Below, piece after piece: positions 62,046 through 64,000 of a stretch of DNA of 64,000 bases. A program made the translations under genes and the position numbers. The first letter of the stretch is position 1, and each line of letters begins with the position of its first letter. The DNA comes from Gammaproteobacteria bacterium (lineage in GTDB: Bacteria > Pseudomonadota > Gammaproteobacteria > Xanthomonadales > Rhodanobacteraceae). The DNA lies in contig SHNG01000064.1 of the NCBI GenBank assembly GCA_004295005.1, positions 1 through 64,000 of the forward strand, read 5' to 3'. Under the pieces are notes generated by a model. That model had not been told where the DNA came from and ran no database searches. It saw only the letters and a list, made by a program, of their open reading frames with translations.

Positions 62046-62807
62046 ATGACCAAGGAATCCAATCAGCAGTTGCACAGAGAGTTGCAGCGCCTGGCTGAAC
62101 AGCAGAACCGCCTGTTCGCCCAATTGCAGGCGGGCGAGGACCACTTCAAGAAACTGGCGCGATCGGTCTGGCGCGTGCAGGAGAACGAGCGTCGACGCCT
62201 CGCGCGAGAACTGCACGACGGCATTGGCCAGCACCTGACGGCCTTGCGTCATCGATTGGAAGGGCTGGGCAAGAATGCGCAATGCGGCGAAGACAGCCGC
62301 CTGCAGCAGGCCTTTGCCTTGTGCGAAACGGCGATTGCCGAGGTGCGTGCGCTGTCACGCCTGTTGCGTCCGCAGATTCTCGACGATCTCGGGCTGGAGG
62401 CAGCCCTGCAATGGTTGGCGCGGCACAGTTCCGAGGACAGCGCATGCGTCGTGGAGGTGGATGTTTCCGGCTTGCCGGCCAATCTGGATGGAGACCTCTC
62501 GACCCTGCTGTTCCGGGTTGTGCAGGAAGCCCTGGCCAATGCCATCAAGCATGCCCAGGCATCCCAAGTGCTGGTGAAGATTTCGCGCAAGGCCGGGCAA
62601 CTCCAGTTGCTGGTGCTGGATGATGGCGTCGGTTGTGATATCGAAGAAGCGCTGCTGCGCTCCAGCGCAAGCCAAAGCACCGGTCTGGCAAGCATGCGCG
62701 AGCGCGTGCGTCTGTTTGGCGGTCAGCTCGATCTTGTTTCCAGTCCGGGCGAGGGTCTGCAACTTCGCGCCCGGCTTCCCCTGAACGAGGAAAGTGACGA
62801 GTCATGA
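62046..62807 (+). CDS. Soluble NarL-type histidine kinase
   Basis: The product (253 aa) is a histidine kinase of the HisKA_3 class without membrane segments. A coiled-coil-like start (about residues 1-45) leads to the H box RRRLARELHDGIGQHLTALRHRLEG (His57). The ATPase domain has NAIKHAQASQVLVK (N box), LDDGVGCD and GLASMRERV. No sensor domain is present, so its input must come from another protein, plausibly the FHA-GAF protein or the Ser/Thr kinase just upstream. Its stop overlaps the response-regulator start (ATGA). Confidence 0.92.
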   Translation: MTKESNQQLHRELQRLAEQQNRLFAQLQAGEDHFKKLARSVWRVQENERRRLARELHDGIGQHLTALRHRLEGLGKNAQCGEDSRLQQAFALCETAIAEVRALSRLLRPQILDDLGLEAALQWLARHSSEDSACVVEVDVSGLPANLDGDLSTLLFRVVQEALANAIKHAQASQVLVKISRKAGQLQLLVLDDGVGCDIEEALLRSSASQSTGLASMRERVRLFGGQLDLVSSPGEGLQLRARLPLNEESDES

Positions 62808-63448
62808 AGACCATTCGGGTCCTGGTTGCCGATGACCACACCATCCTGCGCGAAGGCGTTGTTGCCTTGCTCAATGGCAGTGGTGATTGCCGGGTCATCG
62901 GTCAGGCTGCGGACGGCATGCGCGCGGTGGAACTCGCGCTGGAAACCGAGCCGGATGTCATCGTGCTGGATATTTCCATGCCGAAACTCAACGGCATCGA
63001 TGTGATCCGTCGGCTCAGCAAGGAGCTCGAGCATTCGCGCATCCTGGTGCTGACCATGCATGCCGAAGAGGAGTACGTGCTGCATGTGGTTCGCGCCGGT
63101 GCTTCCGGCTTCCTGCTCAAGGACAGTGCGAGTGCGGAGCTGATCGATGCGGTGCGCTCCCTGGCCAACGGTCGCGGCTATTTTGGTGCACACGCGTCGC
63201 GCGTGATGGCGCAGCAAGTCAAGCAGCCAAACAGTCGCATGGAAGATCCGTACCGTGACCTCACCTCGCGTGAGCGCGAGGTGTTTCACCTGATCGCCGA
63301 AGGCATGACCACCAAGGAAATCGCAAAGCACCTTTCGATCAGTACAAAGACAGCCGAAAACCATCGTTTTCGTGCAATGGACAAGCTCGGCGCGCGCAAT
63401 TCCGCGGAACTGATCCGTTACGCGGCCAAGCACGGATTGCTGGATTGA
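62804..63448 (+). CDS. NarL/LuxR-family response regulator
   Basis: The product (214 aa) is a two-component response regulator. The receiver has the acidic pair VLVADDHTILREG (Asp10, Asp11), the phosphoacceptor IVLDISMPKLNG (Asp56) and the conserved Lys in GFLLKDSA. The C-terminal LuxR-type helix-turn-helix (about 145-210) shows LTSREREVFHLIAEGMTTKEIAKHLSISTKTAENH. It is translated with the histidine kinase and is the likely transcriptional output of the operon. Confidence 0.95.
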   Translation: MKTIRVLVADDHTILREGVVALLNGSGDCRVIGQAADGMRAVELALETEPDVIVLDISMPKLNGIDVIRRLSKELEHSRILVLTMHAEEEYVLHVVRAGASGFLLKDSASAELIDAVRSLANGRGYFGAHASRVMAQQVKQPNSRMEDPYRDLTSREREVFHLIAEGMTTKEIAKHLSISTKTAENHRFRAMDKLGARNSAELIRYAAKHGLLD

Positions 63449-63499
63449 CAGTGCGCTGCGTTGCGCGTGGGCGAGAACGAGAAACCCGAATCGCGCAGG

Positions 63500-64000
63500 T
63501 CAATCGGGAATGCACAGTGCTGCAGCACTGCTCTCGTATCCATCGGCGAATATGCCGTCGCCCACGTCGCGCAGCCAGGCCGCGCCGCGATGGCTGGCAG
63601 CGCTGCTGAAGCCGGGAACACCGATCACCCGGCGCGGGCCGAGCAGACTCACCGACCAACCGTTCAGCCCGCCGGGAACATGGTCGCTGACCAGGGTCTC
63701 CGCGCTCGCTGTCCAGTTGCCCGCAGCAAAGACGTAGCGCGTGCTCGCGCCGCAACCATCCAGCGCAAACGGAGCGCCGATGAGGGCTTGATCCGCGTCC
63801 AGCGATACCGACCAGCCAAAGCGATCGCCCGGCAAACCGCCGCCCGCTGGAGTGATCTGCGCCTGTTGCGTCCATGTTGAGCCTGCGCGCAGGAATACAT
63901 GGGCGTTGCCGGTGCCTGCATTGGCCAGGGGTGCGCCAATCAAGGCGCGCTCAGCGGATACGGCGAGCGCGGATCCAAACAATTGTCCGTTCGCGGGTGA
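63500..64000 (-). CDS. FG-GAP-repeat-like exported protein, partial
   Basis: The frame is open to the window edge on the minus strand, so only the C-terminal 166 residues are seen. FG-GAP-like repeats recur (LFGSALAVSAERALIGAPLAN, RFGWSVSLDADQALIGAPFA, GWSVSLLGPRRVIGVPGF), separated by about 45-65 residues. This is the pattern of integrin-like beta-propeller exported proteins. The tail is GIFADGYESSAAALC, related to the IFxDGFE C-terminus of other exported proteins but with extra residues after it. It converges with the response regulator gene, with 51 bp between stops. Confidence 0.8.
   Translation of the reverse strand, partial: SPANGQLFGSALAVSAERALIGAPLANAGTGNAHVFLRAGSTWTQQAQITPAGGGLPGDRFGWSVSLDADQALIGAPFALDGCGASTRYVFAAGNWTASAETLVSDHVPGGLNGWSVSLLGPRRVIGVPGFSSAASHRGAAWLRDVGDGIFADGYESSAAALCIPD

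Overview
The window is 64 kb of high-GC chromosome from a free-living Gammaproteobacterium. The best fit is the Xanthomonadales (Lysobacteraceae or Rhodanobacteraceae type). The reasons are: the petABC-sspAB gene order next to a DegS-like protease; an Oar-type TonB receptor; a DUF6165 gene; a DUF1631 gene; many small secreted proteins, some ending in an IFxxGFE-like tail; and REP-like intergenic palindromes (CCCTCTCCC...GGGAGAGGG and GAGCAAGCTCGCTCCCAC). This is inference from gene content; no rRNA is present. I see no IS element, prophage, CRISPR array or replication origin.

Layout. 0-0.4 kb: 84-bp tandem repeats carrying a hairpin. 0.55-3.4 kb: a periplasmic binding protein and a membrane diguanylate cyclase, facing the nucleotide-binding protein YajQ. 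3.4-8.6 kb (minus strand): PBP1C, a broken CBS-domain remnant, signal peptidase I and an M48 protease. 8.7-10.6 kb: three related secreted proteins. 11.1 kb: tRNA-Ala(CGC), then RNase D. 12.5-15.4 kb: a TPR/FGE-fold membrane protein and a second M48 protease. 15.5-18.2 kb: an SPFH/SHOCT, zinc-ribbon and small-membrane-protein operon. 18.6-21.6 kb: a TonB siderophore receptor, then tRNA-Ser(CGA) with unusual inverted copies of its 3' end. 21.7-33.7 kb: mixed housekeeping genes (delta-60 repeat protein, trmO, L,D-transpeptidase, a cation transporter, rlmJ, miaB, a lytic transglycosylase, a DegS-like protease). 33.9-37.8 kb: petABC and sspAB. 37.9-41.2 kb: a Ser/Thr kinase fused to an FGE-fold domain, followed by a tail-anchored double-FHA protein. 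41.3-50.1 kb: nadC, DUF1631, Trm112-like, purEK, sodB, grxD, an SDR and MarC. 50.4-55.2 kb: Oar-like receptor and ppnN. 55.3-56.5 kb: a secreted repeat protein. 56.8-63.4 kb: a tightly packed five-gene operon (secreted protein, FHA-GAF, Ser/Thr kinase-TPR, histidine kinase, LuxR-type response regulator). The right edge holds a truncated FG-GAP-like protein.

The strongest candidate for a little-described system is the eukaryote-like phosphosignalling in two places. At 37.9-41.2 kb a membrane kinase with an atypical HRDVAPGN catalytic loop, two EAPTR(V/I) juxtamembrane motifs and a cysteine-less FGE-fold module sits beside a membrane-anchored FHA reader. At 56.8-63.4 kb a kinase, an FHA-GAF reader and a complete two-component pair are translationally linked, which suggests one pathway from Ser/Thr phosphorylation to transcription. 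The functional links are inferred from gene order and motifs.
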